The notes: generated from the sequence alone by a model not told the origin. A stretch of 64,000 nt of DNA from Verrucomicrobium spinosum DSM 4136 = JCM 18804 (GCF_000172155.1 NZ_ABIZ01000001.1:6109105-6173104), one strand, 5' to 3'; counted from the stretch's first letter, positions 25,155 to 34,588 are shown. Translations and numbers: made by a program.

Positions 25155-26984
25155 TCACCGCACGGGAAACAGCCAGGGAACGACCAGCACCGTCACCAAA
25201 AGCACCAGCAAGGCAAACGGCACCCCCACTCTCACGAAATCCCCAAACCGATAGCGCCCAGGTGCCATGACCAGCGTATTCACCGGAGAAGAAACCGGCG
25301 TCATGAACGCAGCGGAGGCCGCAATCGCCACCGTCATCCCGAAAGCATGAGGTGCCACCTTTAGCTTCTCCGCCAGACCCAGCGCAATGGGAGTCATCAA
25401 CACCGCAGTGGCGGTATTGGAAATGAAAAGCCCAATCATCGCCGTCAGAGCAAACACACCGGCCAACATCCCCCGTGGCCCGGCGTCTCCGAGCACGGTC
25501 GTTAGTCCATTCACCGCCATCTCCACTCCGCCACTGGTCTCCAAGGCCCGGGCAAAGGGCATCATGCCTGCGATAAGCACCAAGCTTTGCCAATGGATGG
25601 AGCGGTAGGCACTCTTGAAATCAACGCAACCGAACGCCCCCATGAGGAGACAGGCGATCAACGCGGCCGTCACGTTCGGAACGGCACCGGCAATCATCAG
25701 CGCCATCATGATCCCCAAAACCACCAAAGCGTAGGGAGCCCGGCTGGCTGCCGGTGCCACTTCATCCATCTCCGCCGGGAGACTGAGCACCAGAAAATTC
25801 TGAATTTGCCCCCGCAGCTTTTGGATTGCCTTCCACGGGCCCGCCACCAGCAGGACGTCTCCCATCTTCAGTTTCTCTTCCAGAATCCCCGTCCTCAGCG
25901 CCGCACCATTCCGCCGCAGCCCCACCACGCTTACCCCATGCTGCGTCCGGAAATGTTGCCCCAGCACCGTCTTCCCAATCAGGGACGACTCCGGGGGTAC
26001 GGCCACCTCCGCCATCCCCACCTCGTTTAACCTCTCCATGAAATAGTGCCCTCGCAACGGCATCCGCTTGAGGCCCATCTTTACACCAAACTCCATCGCA
26101 TTGTGGGCGGCGAAGAAATCCACGAGCAGCACATCCCCTTCCCTCAGCACCGTCTTGCCTGCCGGTTGGAGCAGCTCGGATCGGAAGCGGCCGGGACGCT
26201 CCACAGAGATCAAGTTGGCCCCATGCGTCTGCCGCAGATTCAGCGTCTCCAGTTTTGCCCCGGCCAACGGCGAACCTACAGACACCCGGAATCGGCATCC
26301 ACGGTTCTGAAGTTGGTATTCCTCAATGAAGTGGGACAGACCCCGGCGACTTATGACCGTAGCCGCGGCGTTTTGGTCACCCACCAGCCAGCGCCTGACC
26401 AGCAGCATGTAACCCACCCCCAACCCCAACACAGAAAGTCCCACAGGCGTGAACGCGAAGAACGAAAATCCATCGTGTCCCCGCTGCTTCAATGCCGCAT
26501 CCACCACGAGATTAGGCGGCGTCCCCACCAGAGTCATCATTCCGCTCGTCAGCCCGGCAAAACACAGCGGCATCATCAACCGCCCCGGATGGATCTTGAG
26601 CTTCCTGCTCACACCCAACACCACCGGAATGAAGACCGCCACCACGCCAGTGGAGCTCATCACAGCCCCCAGCCCCGCCACCACCAGCATCAGCAGGATC
26701 AACAGACGCGACTCACTGCTGCCCGCTTTCTTCAACAACCACTCCCCCACCTGGTAGGTCACGCCAGTTCTCACCAGCCCTTCCCCGACCACAAAGAGAG
26801 CGGCAATCAAAATGACACTGGGATCTCCAAAGCCTGCGAACGCCTCCGGCACCGTCATCAGCCCCATCAGGGGCAAAGCGATCATCACCAGCAGGGCCAC
26901 GACATCCATCCGCGGTTTATCGCGCACCAGCATCACCACGCACACAGCCAGCGCGAACAGCACCTTGATCAGATCAGCATTCAT
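25155..26984 (-). CDS. SLC13/ArsB-type sodium-coupled anion permease with two TrkA-C (RCK_C) domains
   Basis: A 609-residue inner-membrane transporter, probably for dicarboxylates, sulfate or related anions. Hydrophobic segments fill residues 1-200 and 415-609. They flank a cytoplasmic region with two RCK_C-type domains, marked by KTVLREGDVLLVDF and KLKMGDVLLVAG. SLC13 hallmarks are STGVVAVFIPVVLG, GTPPNLVV in the first half and SNTATAVLMTPIALG, SSPVNTLV in the second. The internal pseudo-symmetry and central RCK_C pair are standard for bacterial DASS/SLC13 proteins. Ion specificity cannot be assigned. No regulator is adjacent. Confidence 0.92.
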   Translation of the reverse strand: MNADLIKVLFALAVCVVMLVRDKPRMDVVALLVMIALPLMGLMTVPEAFAGFGDPSVILIAALFVVGEGLVRTGVTYQVGEWLLKKAGSSESRLLILLMLVVAGLGAVMSSTGVVAVFIPVVLGVSRKLKIHPGRLMMPLCFAGLTSGMMTLVGTPPNLVVDAALKQRGHDGFSFFAFTPVGLSVLGLGVGYMLLVRRWLVGDQNAAATVISRRGLSHFIEEYQLQNRGCRFRVSVGSPLAGAKLETLNLRQTHGANLISVERPGRFRSELLQPAGKTVLREGDVLLVDFFAAHNAMEFGVKMGLKRMPLRGHYFMERLNEVGMAEVAVPPESSLIGKTVLGQHFRTQHGVSVVGLRRNGAALRTGILEEKLKMGDVLLVAGPWKAIQKLRGQIQNFLVLSLPAEMDEVAPAASRAPYALVVLGIMMALMIAGAVPNVTAALIACLLMGAFGCVDFKSAYRSIHWQSLVLIAGMMPFARALETSGGVEMAVNGLTTVLGDAGPRGMLAGVFALTAMIGLFISNTATAVLMTPIALGLAEKLKVAPHAFGMTVAIAASAAFMTPVSSPVNTLVMAPGRYRFGDFVRVGVPFALLVLLVTVLVVPWLFPVR

Positions 26985-27056
26985 AGGGTCGCCCGACTAT
27001 CCGGAGCCCAAGGGCATTCAGCAACCTTTGGTGAGCGGCTTAGAGCCAGCCCCAAT

Positions 27057-28172
27057 CTAATCTCCCACCTTTCCGCTGCCCACAGTCGAGAGCCTGAAGA
27101 GATAATTCGTCATCGGAGCCTCCGGTGCTGAAAGGGATGCCGTCATCACCTCACCAGCCCGTCCCTTCCGTGAGTTGGTAAAGAAGTAAAGCTTGCCATC
27201 CGTGCCAAAGCACAGACCATCTGGCCAGAACACCCGGGAATCTGTCGCCAGCACTCGGTATTGCTTGGTGCCAGCCGCGATCATCCCAACTCCTTTGGCC
27301 CCGACGTCTGAAACGTAGATGTTACCTTTGGAATCGAGGCTGATGCCGTTGCAAACGGGCTTGCTCGCGTACTCTTCCACCAGCCCGGCCAGCTTGTCCT
27401 GGGCCAGGGCCGTGTTGCGCAGATGTTCCGTGCGGATCCGATAGAGCCGACGCGACCGCATGGGGCCGAAATAGAGCCATTCCCCCTTCCGATCCAAGGC
27501 CAGCGCACTCACCCCGCCCTGGGTATTCGCCACACTGCCATCCAGTCGCAGCGTCTGATGCCGCTGCCCGTCGATCTCAAGCTGGGTGCCTTCCTCAGGT
27601 ACCACCGAGGGATGGCCTTGGAGGATCCGCCGACCAAGTCCAGTGCCAATATCCACGACAATCAACGCTGCGTCCGAACCGTTGGCAGGATCACTGAGGT
27701 ACACAAAGGGGTACTCGGGATCCACTGCAAGATCATGCAGCAAAGAGTCTGGCAGCACTGAAGGAGGAGCAAGATGGATGACACGTTGGAGCTTGTTGTG
27801 GTCAAAGTCCCAAGCCACCAGCTTGGGCGGCAGCTCGCTGCGCCGACCGTTGTCCACCATCCACACCGTCCCATTCTTGTCAGTATGCAAGCCTTCCACA
27901 GCGTCCAATAGCAGCGACTCCTCTTTAGAGGCCTGACTGATCGGCAGGGTCGGGAAGGGACGAGACTCCCCCTTCTTATTCACCGCCACCACCCGGTTCT
28001 GCGGCTTTTCCTGAAAACTGATGCTGAGCAGGAAGGCTCCATCTGGAGCCATCGTCAGTCCCGCAGGGGCCAGAGGAAGCTGAAACACCACCTCCAGCGG
28101 GGGAGCCTCGGATGCAGCCACGAGCGGGAGAGCCGCCATCAAACAACACCCCAAAACTGGCCCGCGAGACAT
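27057..28172 (-). CDS. Secreted major-royal-jelly/SMP-30-like beta-propeller protein
   Basis: A predicted six-bladed beta-propeller, of the L-dopachrome tautomerase-related / yellow protein or gluconolactonase-like superfamily. The frame is open to 28313, but ATG 28172 gives a proper signal peptide (MSRGPVLGCCLMAALPLVAA). Blade motifs include GLHTDKNGTVWMVDNGRR, DPEYPFVYLSDPANGS, LALDRKGEWLYFGPMRSRRL and GISLDSKGNIYVSDVG. The MRJP-type NGSD and NGI segments are visible. The ligand is unknown. It stands alone between the SLC13 gene and a small membrane protein. Confidence 0.75.
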   Translation of the reverse strand: MSRGPVLGCCLMAALPLVAASEAPPLEVVFQLPLAPAGLTMAPDGAFLLSISFQEKPQNRVVAVNKKGESRPFPTLPISQASKEESLLLDAVEGLHTDKNGTVWMVDNGRRSELPPKLVAWDFDHNKLQRVIHLAPPSVLPDSLLHDLAVDPEYPFVYLSDPANGSDAALIVVDIGTGLGRRILQGHPSVVPEEGTQLEIDGQRHQTLRLDGSVANTQGGVSALALDRKGEWLYFGPMRSRRLYRIRTEHLRNTALAQDKLAGLVEEYASKPVCNGISLDSKGNIYVSDVGAKGVGMIAAGTKQYRVLATDSRVFWPDGLCFGTDGKLYFFTNSRKGRAGEVMTASLSAPEAPMTNYLFRLSTVGSGKVGD

Positions 28173-28322
28173 CCTGGCGATCCACTGGCGCAACCGGGTG
28201 TCTCTGCTGAACGCCTGTCGATGCCCCCCCATGGAGGGAGAGCCCCCTTTCCCGCCCCCCCACGCCGTACCTTCATACTGGCTGATGATGTCGGGGGAGT
28301 TCATGGTGCGCATGCTTCAGTC

Positions 28323-28694
28323 TCAAACCTGCTTCCGTGCCACGCGGGCCTGGATGAATGAACGTACACAGAGCACCAGAAAAACAAGGCAAAGAACGCC
28401 CAAACTTCCCTGCGTAATAATCTTTAGCCAATGAGGTTCCCCCAGCAGGCCCTTGATGGCCATCATGAGACCACCCACCGTCCCGAGCAGCGCCACCAAA
28501 GCTGCCACATGCATGACGTGCTTGTTGGCCCCAGGGAACTTTGCCCCAATCAATCCACAGAGGATCAAGACACCGCCAAAGGCAGAAGGGATGATCAACG
28601 CCGTCTTCGCCGCAGCTGTGGCACCAGCCGCCACCCAGCCAGCCACGCCCAGAAGAACCATCAGGATGCCAAAGAGAATCGAGTTTCGTGCCAT
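28323..28694 (-). CDS. Small four-helix membrane protein, unknown function
   Basis: From ATG 28694 (MARNSILFGILMVLLGV) the 123 residues contain four hydrophobic segments: ILFGILMVLLGVAGWVAAG, TALIIPSAFGGVLILCGLIGA, VAALVALLGTVGGLMMAI and GVLCLVFLVLCVRSFI. A short basic tail closes the chain. The shorter start is chosen because the upstream extension of the frame is very basic and overlaps a pseudopilin remnant. No family was recognised; proteins of this type are common and uncharacterised. Confidence 0.7.
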   Translation of the reverse strand: MARNSILFGILMVLLGVAGWVAAGATAAAKTALIIPSAFGGVLILCGLIGAKFPGANKHVMHVAALVALLGTVGGLMMAIKGLLGEPHWLKIITQGSLGVLCLVFLVLCVRSFIQARVARKQV

Positions 28695-28725
28695 AGTGTC
28701 GGCACGATAACCAGATCCTCGCTGT

Positions 28726-28800
28726 TTACCAGTTTTTGATCCAGCTTGCCGTTTTCTGGTGATCCCTTTTGTTGAGACATCCCGACTCACTGTCCCGGAC
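28726..28800 (-). pseudogene. C-terminal remnant of a second pseudopilin gene
   Basis: The minus-strand frame ending at the stop 28726-28728 reads DSESGCLNKRDHQKTASWIKNW. The intact pseudopilin ends DDLNTKKSATATATWIKNW, and the two share an identical 19-base 3' end (28726-28744 and 28997-29015). No upstream pilin-like sequence or start remains, so it is a leftover of a duplication or recombination. Confidence 0.65.
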
Positions 28801-28941
28801 TTTCACATTTGATGGCAGGGAGCCATGGCGTGGTTGCGACCTTCGCTGATTGGAGTCCTCCCACTCTGTAGCCCTTGCCGGATCGCTGCTTCATGAAAAT
28901 CACCTTGGCTTTTTCGGGAACCTCCCTCCCTGGAAACGAGA

Positions 28942-28973
28942 AGGCCTCGCGCCAGAAATCTGGAACGAGGCCT
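28942..28973 (-). terminator. Hairpin downstream of the pseudopilin gene
   Basis: AGGCCTCG at 28942-28949 pairs with CGAGGCCT at 28966-28973, and an inner stem CCAG/CTGG lies in the loop. It follows the pseudopilin stop by 23 bases on the minus strand, and a short pyrimidine tract comes after it. It is a plausible terminator of the secretion operon. Confidence 0.5.
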
Positions 28974-28996
28974 GCAGTCAATACCAACAACTAAGA

Positions 28997-29650
28997 TTAC
29001 CAGTTTTTGATCCAGGTGGCCGTTGCCGTGGCGCTCTTCTTGGTATTCAGATCGTCAGTGGGGGTACCAGAGCTATCTGAGTGGCCAAAGGACCAGATGT
29101 CATAGGTGGGGTTCACAGCAGTAGCCTCGCCACCTTTGGTGTACTGGAAGGGCCGACCAAAACCGTCAATCAAATAGCGACTGCCCGGGGTTCCTCTGCT
29201 CATCCCGCCGGAGAAGATCATTTGAGGAGGCAGATTGCTGTTGATAGAATTCGGCACTTCATCGGCCGACACCTCCCCGTCAGACTCCACCCCTGCCGCT
29301 CCGCTCAACTGAATGTAGGTATTGCCATCACCACTGAGAGCCTGATAGAGCATGGCCGCTGCGGCGCGCTTCACCGTCAATCCGCCATAGGTGCCCGTTT
29401 CAGTAGCCATCCCTGCTGGCACTGCAGGATACTCACCGAACTTTTCCTTGTATTGTTCCAAACCGGACTTGATGGCCGCGAGGGAGGCGGTCGTTTTGTT
29501 GCGGCCCGCGGCCTGCTGGGCGTACTGGAAGCCGCCCAGGGTGAGCGCTGCCAGCAGTGCAATGATGGCAATCACCACCAGGAGTTCAATAAGCGTGAAG
29601 CCGCCTGCTAAATGGCGGTTCAAATGACGGGAAACGGTGCGAATTTTCAT
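28997..29650 (-). CDS. Type II secretion / type IV pilus pseudopilin (GspG-like)
   Basis: A pilin-like subunit with a type III signal sequence. After a basic leader (MKIRTVSRHLNRHLAGG) the prepilin peptidase site is G17 before F18, followed by TLIELLVVIAIIALLAAL with the glutamate at position +5. The mature domain is larger than a minimal GspG (about 200 residues) and has LAAIKSGLEQYKEKFGEYPA, the helical spine of major pseudopilins, then a beta-rich C-terminus with DGFGRPFQY and SFGHSD, a variant of the usual calcium-binding tail. It is followed at 29750 upstream by the GspF-like gene. A truncated second copy of its tail lies at 28726. Confidence 0.85.
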   Translation of the reverse strand: MKIRTVSRHLNRHLAGGFTLIELLVVIAIIALLAALTLGGFQYAQQAAGRNKTTASLAAIKSGLEQYKEKFGEYPAVPAGMATETGTYGGLTVKRAAAAMLYQALSGDGNTYIQLSGAAGVESDGEVSADEVPNSINSNLPPQMIFSGGMSRGTPGSRYLIDGFGRPFQYTKGGEATAVNPTYDIWSFGHSDSSGTPTDDLNTKKSATATATWIKNW

Positions 29651-29749
29651 GACGTTTTACGGAGCAGTTGGGGGTTTGAAGTAAGCCCCGGCCAGTGCAC
29701 ATCAGAAGGCACCGACCAGGGCATGAATTCCACTTCGAAGGTTGTAGAA

Positions 29750-31030
29750 CTAGGTGTTCTGGTTGATCCCCTGGATGATCTGGATCAGCGGCATGAACAA
29801 GGCGAGCACGATCACACCGACCACCACAGCGAGAATCACGATCATCAGCGGCTCAAGCATTGAGGTGAGGGCGGACACCGAGTTGTCCACTTCATCTTCA
29901 TACACGTCAGCCACCTTGAGCAGCATCTCCGGAAGCTGACCCGTTTCCTCACCCACGTCCACCATGCTGATGACCATTGGCGGGAAGACCTTGCTGGCTT
30001 CCAGCGGTGCCACCATGCTCTCCCCTTCCTTCACCGCGTCATGCACCTTATTGATGGCGTCGGACACGACCACGTTGCCAGCGGTTTCACGGGTGATGTT
30101 GAGCGCTTGTAGAATCGGCACACCGCTGGTGACCAGCGTTCCCAGAGTGCGGGTAAACCGGGAGATGGCGCTCTTGCGCTGCACATCCCCGAAGAGCGGC
30201 ATTTTCAACTTGAGCTGGTCAATGACCCGGCGACCACCCTTGGTAGCCTTAACGACCTGCCACAGGACAATCAGCGCTGCAGTGATGGCAGCAAGGATGA
30301 GCAGGTTCCCCTGGATCCATCGGCTGGTGTTGATCACCCACTTCGTCAATTCAGGCAGCTTGTCGCGGGAGCCGAGCATGTCTTCGAAGATCTTCTCGAA
30401 CTTCGGAACAATGACCGTCATGAGGAAGATCATGATGCCCACGGCGATGATCATCACGATCATCGGGTACACCATGGCAGCCACGATCTTGTTCTTCAGC
30501 TTTTGGGCCTTTTCCTGATACTCTGCCAGACGGTTCAACACCAGTTCCAGCACCCCGCCCAGCTCCCCAGCTTTCACCATGTTGATGTAAAGCTTGTTGT
30601 AGATGCGAGGGAACTGCTGAAGACTCTCCGAGAACGTGCTGCCAGTCTGCACCGAATCCGCCAGCGTGTTGATCGTACGCTTCATGATCGGGTTCGGCTC
30701 CTGGCGCCCCAACACTGTCAAACCACGCAACAGCGGAAGACCGGAGTCGATCAGCGTCGCGAGCTGACGTGTGAAAATCATGAGCGTCTTGCCCGCCACC
30801 TTGGCGGATGCAGAGGCTTTGCCCCCGATTTTTGTCTTGCCCTTGGCGGAGGTGCCGCGCGCACGGCGCTTGATCGCGGCGGAGTCCCCCTTGCCTTCTT
30901 CCACGACCTGAGTCGGGTAGAGCTGGCTCCGGCGCAACTGCCCGATGGCTTCCGCCTCATTCGGGGCGTCTATGTCTCCGGCAGTCTCCTGACCGTTCTG
31001 GTCGAGGGCGATGTAGTGAAACTTCGGCAT
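29750..31030 (-). CDS. Type II secretion / type IV pilus inner-membrane platform protein (GspF/PilC-like)
   Basis: A 426-residue polytopic protein that anchors the assembly ATPase. It begins with FHYIALDQNGQETAGDIDAP, the usual N-terminal strand region, and has two T2SSF repeats. Each repeat has a helical cytoplasmic domain: FTRQLATLIDSGLPLLRGL in the first and FTRTLGTLVTSGVPILQAL in the second. Three membrane segments are seen near residues 200 (VYPMIVMIIAVGIMIFLM), 240 and 400 (LEPLMIVILAVVVGVIVL). A basic alanine-rich stretch (AIKRRARGTSAKGKTKIGG) sits between the N-terminus and the first repeat and is longer than usual. It is located between the ATPase and pseudopilin genes. Confidence 0.92.
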   Translation of the reverse strand: MPKFHYIALDQNGQETAGDIDAPNEAEAIGQLRRSQLYPTQVVEEGKGDSAAIKRRARGTSAKGKTKIGGKASASAKVAGKTLMIFTRQLATLIDSGLPLLRGLTVLGRQEPNPIMKRTINTLADSVQTGSTFSESLQQFPRIYNKLYINMVKAGELGGVLELVLNRLAEYQEKAQKLKNKIVAAMVYPMIVMIIAVGIMIFLMTVIVPKFEKIFEDMLGSRDKLPELTKWVINTSRWIQGNLLILAAITAALIVLWQVVKATKGGRRVIDQLKLKMPLFGDVQRKSAISRFTRTLGTLVTSGVPILQALNITRETAGNVVVSDAINKVHDAVKEGESMVAPLEASKVFPPMVISMVDVGEETGQLPEMLLKVADVYEDEVDNSVSALTSMLEPLMIVILAVVVGVIVLALFMPLIQIIQGINQNT

Positions 31031-31154
31031 GGCTGGGGTTCGTCAGTAAATCAGGATTGTATTAACTCTGGGGAAAAGCTTACTGGTTCCGGCGTCAATT
31101 TGTCCACTCTGAAAAAGACGGTTTTTCGCCGGGGTCCATGAGAATGAGGCGCGG

Positions 31155-32825
31155 TTAGGTGTATTTCAGCACTTCTTCGATGGTCGTGACACCGTCATAA
31201 ATATTGCGCAGACCGTCTTCGCGCAGGGTATGCATTCCCAATTCGATGGCTTTTTGGCGGAGCACCAGCGTGGGAGCCTTCTGGGTGATCAACTCCCGGA
31301 GCGGGTCGTTGATGTCCAGAAGCTCATAGATGCCTTTTCGGCCCTTGTAGCCACTGGTGCCACAGGCGCCACAACCTGCACCAGTGAAGAATTTCTTGTC
31401 CCCAATGTCACTTTGGGACAGCCCCAGTTGGTTGAGCACAATTGGGCTGGGCGTGTAGGGAGTGACGCACTCCTTGCAGATGGTCCGCAGGAGACGTTGC
31501 GCCAGGATGCCTTCCAGCGTGGCCGCCACCAGGAAGGGCTCCACACCCATGTCAATGAGACGGGTCACGGCACCAGCGGCATCATTCGTGTGCAGTGTAC
31601 TCAGCACCAAGTGGCCCGTCAGCGACGCCTGAATGGCGATCTGCGCCGTTTCCACGTCACGCATTTCCCCCACCATGATGCGGTCCGGGTCCTGACGCAG
31701 GAAGGATCGCAGTGCCTTTCCGAAAGTCAGGCCCACTGCCTCATTGATCGGCACCTGCATGATGCCCTCGATGTCGTACTCCACCGGATCTTCTGCCGTG
31801 AGCAGCTTCGCATCAATGGTATTGATCTCTTTAAGCGCGGCATAGAGCGTCGTGGTCTTGCCTGCACCCGTGGGCCCCGTCACAATGAAAATGCCGTTGG
31901 GCTTGTGGATCGTGTCCTGAATGTAGTCGTACAGATAGGGTGGCATCCCCAGTGCGGAGAGCGTCAAGTTCACCGAAGAACGATCAAGCACGCGGAGCAC
32001 CACGCTCTCGCCGTACTGGGTCGGCAGGGTGGAGACACGCATGTCCACCGGACGGCCATCCACGACAGTCATAATACGACCGTCCTGTGGCACGCGTCGC
32101 TCAGCGATGTTCATGTTCGACATCACCTTGATACGGGAGATGACAGACATCGCCAGGTGCACCGGCGGAGGAGCCATTTCGTAAAGCGAGCCATCCACCC
32201 GGTAGCGGATCTTGAACTCGTGCTCGAACGGCTCGAAGTGAATGTCAGACGCCTTCTCTTTGATGGCCTGCTCAAGCACCAGGTCCACAAAGCGGACAAT
32301 CGGTGCGCTGTTGGCCTCCGCCTCAACACTCGCCCGGTCGCCCGGCTTGGAGTTGATCCCCAGCTGGCCGAATATATCTTCAATGCTCTGGGTGCCACTG
32401 CCGTAATGCTTGTCGATCAGCGCCTGGATCTGCTCCTTCCGGGCCACCACGGGCACAATGCTCTTGCCCAGACCGAACCGAAGGTCCTCCAGCAACTGGG
32501 GATTGAGCGGGTCAGTCAGTGCAACATACAGGCCATCTGGCCCCAGCTGAATGGGAAGAGCGCCACAGAGACGGGCCATCCCGGCGGGAATCAGTTCCAG
32601 CGTATCCCGCCCAGGCTCGAAGGTTGTCAGATCGTAGTGCTCGGCACCAATCTCTTCCGCCACGAGAGCCCAGAACTCATCCTCGTTGTTAAAGATGCCA
32701 TACTCCACCAGGAGGTCCACCGGGTCTTTCCCCGTCGTCTTGTGGTCCGACAGGATGTCCGCCGCTTGCCCTTCATCGAGCAGGCCCCGGTTCGTCAGCA
32801 GTTCCACCACGCTTTGCGCTGTCAT
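31155..32825 (-). CDS. Type II secretion / type IV pilus assembly ATPase (GspE/PilB-like), copy 1
   Basis: A 556-residue hexameric motor that powers pilin or pseudopilin assembly. The N-terminal MshEN-type domain (VVELLTNRGLLDEGQAADIL, LTDPLNPQLLEDLRFGLG) is followed by the ATPase: Walker A GPTGAGKTTTLYAAL near residue 317, then the Asp box and Walker B region (RSFLRQDPDRIMVGEMRD), and the His box (GHLVLSTLHTND). A zinc-binding tetracysteine motif is present (CKEC and CGAC). It is 124 bases upstream of the GspF-like gene and 107 bases from the second ATPase on the same strand, which suggests one operon. Confidence 0.93.
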   Translation of the reverse strand: MTAQSVVELLTNRGLLDEGQAADILSDHKTTGKDPVDLLVEYGIFNNEDEFWALVAEEIGAEHYDLTTFEPGRDTLELIPAGMARLCGALPIQLGPDGLYVALTDPLNPQLLEDLRFGLGKSIVPVVARKEQIQALIDKHYGSGTQSIEDIFGQLGINSKPGDRASVEAEANSAPIVRFVDLVLEQAIKEKASDIHFEPFEHEFKIRYRVDGSLYEMAPPPVHLAMSVISRIKVMSNMNIAERRVPQDGRIMTVVDGRPVDMRVSTLPTQYGESVVLRVLDRSSVNLTLSALGMPPYLYDYIQDTIHKPNGIFIVTGPTGAGKTTTLYAALKEINTIDAKLLTAEDPVEYDIEGIMQVPINEAVGLTFGKALRSFLRQDPDRIMVGEMRDVETAQIAIQASLTGHLVLSTLHTNDAAGAVTRLIDMGVEPFLVAATLEGILAQRLLRTICKECVTPYTPSPIVLNQLGLSQSDIGDKKFFTGAGCGACGTSGYKGRKGIYELLDINDPLRELITQKAPTLVLRQKAIELGMHTLREDGLRNIYDGVTTIEEVLKYT

Positions 32826-32932
32826 TGTAAGTGTAAAAAGTAAGTCTAGTCTCTGTCGTTGTGCTCCCGGCAGGGTCTGGGGCGGCCGTTTTGCAGTCCG
32901 GCAGGGCCCCGCCCCCAGTTGTCTTCAGATCA

Positions 32933-34588
32933 TCAGTTCGCGTCAGACATGGTGGCTTCAATGACTTCCTCCGCAGTGGTCATGCCTGCCAACACCTTGC
33001 GCACCCCGTCTTCACGCAGCGTACGCATGCCCAGCTCGCGGGCCTTGCGCCGCAGCACCGGAGCCGGCAGCGACTGGTTGATCATTCCGCGCACCTCGTC
33101 ATCCATCTTGAAAATTTCCACGATCGAAAGACGACCTCGGAAACCGTTGCCGCGGCATTTCGGGCAACCGGTCGCATCCATGATGGTCGCTCCATAGGCC
33201 TGGGACGCATCCAGTTGCAGGGAGCGCAGTTCTTTCTCAGTCAGGGAACCTGGCGTCTTGCACTCCGGGCAAAGCTTGCGCACCAGGCGCTGGGCCTCAA
33301 TGGCCCGCACGGAGGATGCGATCAAGAACGGCTTGATGCCAATATCCACAAGACGGGAAACGGCGCTCGGAGCATCATTCGTGTGCAGGGTGCTGAAAAC
33401 CAAGTGCCCGGTCAAGGAGGCGTTGATGGCGATGCTCGCCGTCTCCATGTCTCGAATTTCCCCCAGCATGATGATGTTGGGTGCCTGTCGCAGCATGGCG
33501 CGGAGCGCGGCGGCGAAGGTCATGCCAATGTCCTCCTTCACCATCACCTGGTTGATGCCCGGCAGTTCATATTCGACCGGGTCTTCCACGGTGATGATCT
33601 TGCGGTCCGGCCGGTTGATGAAGTTCAGACAGGCGTACAGGGTCGTCGTTTTACCTGAACCGGTCGGGCCGGTCACCAGGATGATGCCGTCCGGCAGCGT
33701 GATCAGCTTTTCAAACGTCTCCTGGTCATCAGAAAGGAAGCCCAGATCGCTCAGCCCCAGCCGCAGCGAGGACTTGTCCAGAATACGCATGACAACGCTC
33801 TCCCCGTTGCTCGTGGGGATGATGCTGACACGCAGATCCAGCTCCTTGTCTTGGAACTTCATCTGGATACGACCGTCCTGAGGGATGCGCTTCTCATCGA
33901 TGCTCATCGTCCCCGTCATGATCTTCAGACGGGCGATGATCGAGGAATGCAGTTTCTTGGGATGGTGTTCCACATCGTGCATCACCCCGTCAATGCGATA
34001 GCGGATCCGGAGGTCCTTCTCCATCGGCTCGATGTGAATATCCGAGCCCCGGTTTTTGAACGCCTCCATCAGCGTGTTCGTCACCAGGCGAATGATGGGG
34101 GCGTCCGTCTCAGAACTGCCTTCCATGCCCTTCACCACGGTGCCCGCCATATCACCCTCATTTCCGTAGATGCTGCTGGTCAACGTACGTATGGACCCAG
34201 GCGTGCTACAGATGAACTCGATCTCCGTGGAGAGGACGTGCGGCAGCGCGTCCAGAGTCTCGAAGTTGTTGGGATCGCTGATGGCAATCTGGAGACGCCC
34301 GTGCTCGAAACCGATGGGCACCACCTTGTAGCGTCTTGCCACATCCTCAGGCACCACGTTTTTCAGGTCGGGAGAAACGGCGTACCCCGTGAGGTCGATG
34401 AACTCCATCCCGGAGTTCACCGCCATCGTCTGCGCCACGTCTTCTTCAGAAAGCACCCCTCCTTTGATGAGCCCCTCCATAAGGGTCTCGGAAGGTTTCT
34501 TGGTGGTGCGGGCGTGATGGAGATCCTGCTCGTTCACCATCCCGGATTCCCGGAGAAGTTCGAGCAAAAAGTCTTCGTTGGAATACAT
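32933..34588 (-). CDS. Type II secretion / type IV pilus assembly ATPase (GspE/PilB-like), copy 2
   Basis: The second ATPase has 551 residues from ATG 34588 (MYSNEDFLLELLRESGMV). The longer frame begins with a charged stretch that is probably untranslated. It shows the same order as copy 1: MshEN domain, Walker A GPTGSGKTTTLYACL near residue 309, AMLRQAPNIIMLGEIRD, GHLVFSTLHTNDAP and a zinc tetracysteine (CPEC, CPKC). The two copies diverge in the N-terminal domain, so they may drive different filaments or be an assembly/retraction-type pair. A retraction ATPase (PilT) would lack the MshEN and zinc motifs, so both look like assembly ATPases. Confidence 0.92.
   Translation of the reverse strand: MYSNEDFLLELLRESGMVNEQDLHHARTTKKPSETLMEGLIKGGVLSEEDVAQTMAVNSGMEFIDLTGYAVSPDLKNVVPEDVARRYKVVPIGFEHGRLQIAISDPNNFETLDALPHVLSTEIEFICSTPGSIRTLTSSIYGNEGDMAGTVVKGMEGSSETDAPIIRLVTNTLMEAFKNRGSDIHIEPMEKDLRIRYRIDGVMHDVEHHPKKLHSSIIARLKIMTGTMSIDEKRIPQDGRIQMKFQDKELDLRVSIIPTSNGESVVMRILDKSSLRLGLSDLGFLSDDQETFEKLITLPDGIILVTGPTGSGKTTTLYACLNFINRPDRKIITVEDPVEYELPGINQVMVKEDIGMTFAAALRAMLRQAPNIIMLGEIRDMETASIAINASLTGHLVFSTLHTNDAPSAVSRLVDIGIKPFLIASSVRAIEAQRLVRKLCPECKTPGSLTEKELRSLQLDASQAYGATIMDATGCPKCRGNGFRGRLSIVEIFKMDDEVRGMINQSLPAPVLRRKARELGMRTLREDGVRKVLAGMTTAEEVIEATMSDAN

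Noticed and set aside
26046-27131. A 361-codon plus-strand frame opposite the SLC13 transporter
   Set aside because: Histidine/glutamine-rich antisense shadow of a transmembrane gene.
28787-28990. 67-codon minus-strand frame between the small membrane protein and the pseudopilin
   Set aside because: It covers a terminator-like hairpin and the pseudopilin remnant in another frame; no family signal.
31230-32843. A 537-codon plus-strand frame opposite the first secretion ATPase
   Set aside because: Shadow of the ATPase reading frame; histidine-rich composition without any family resemblance.
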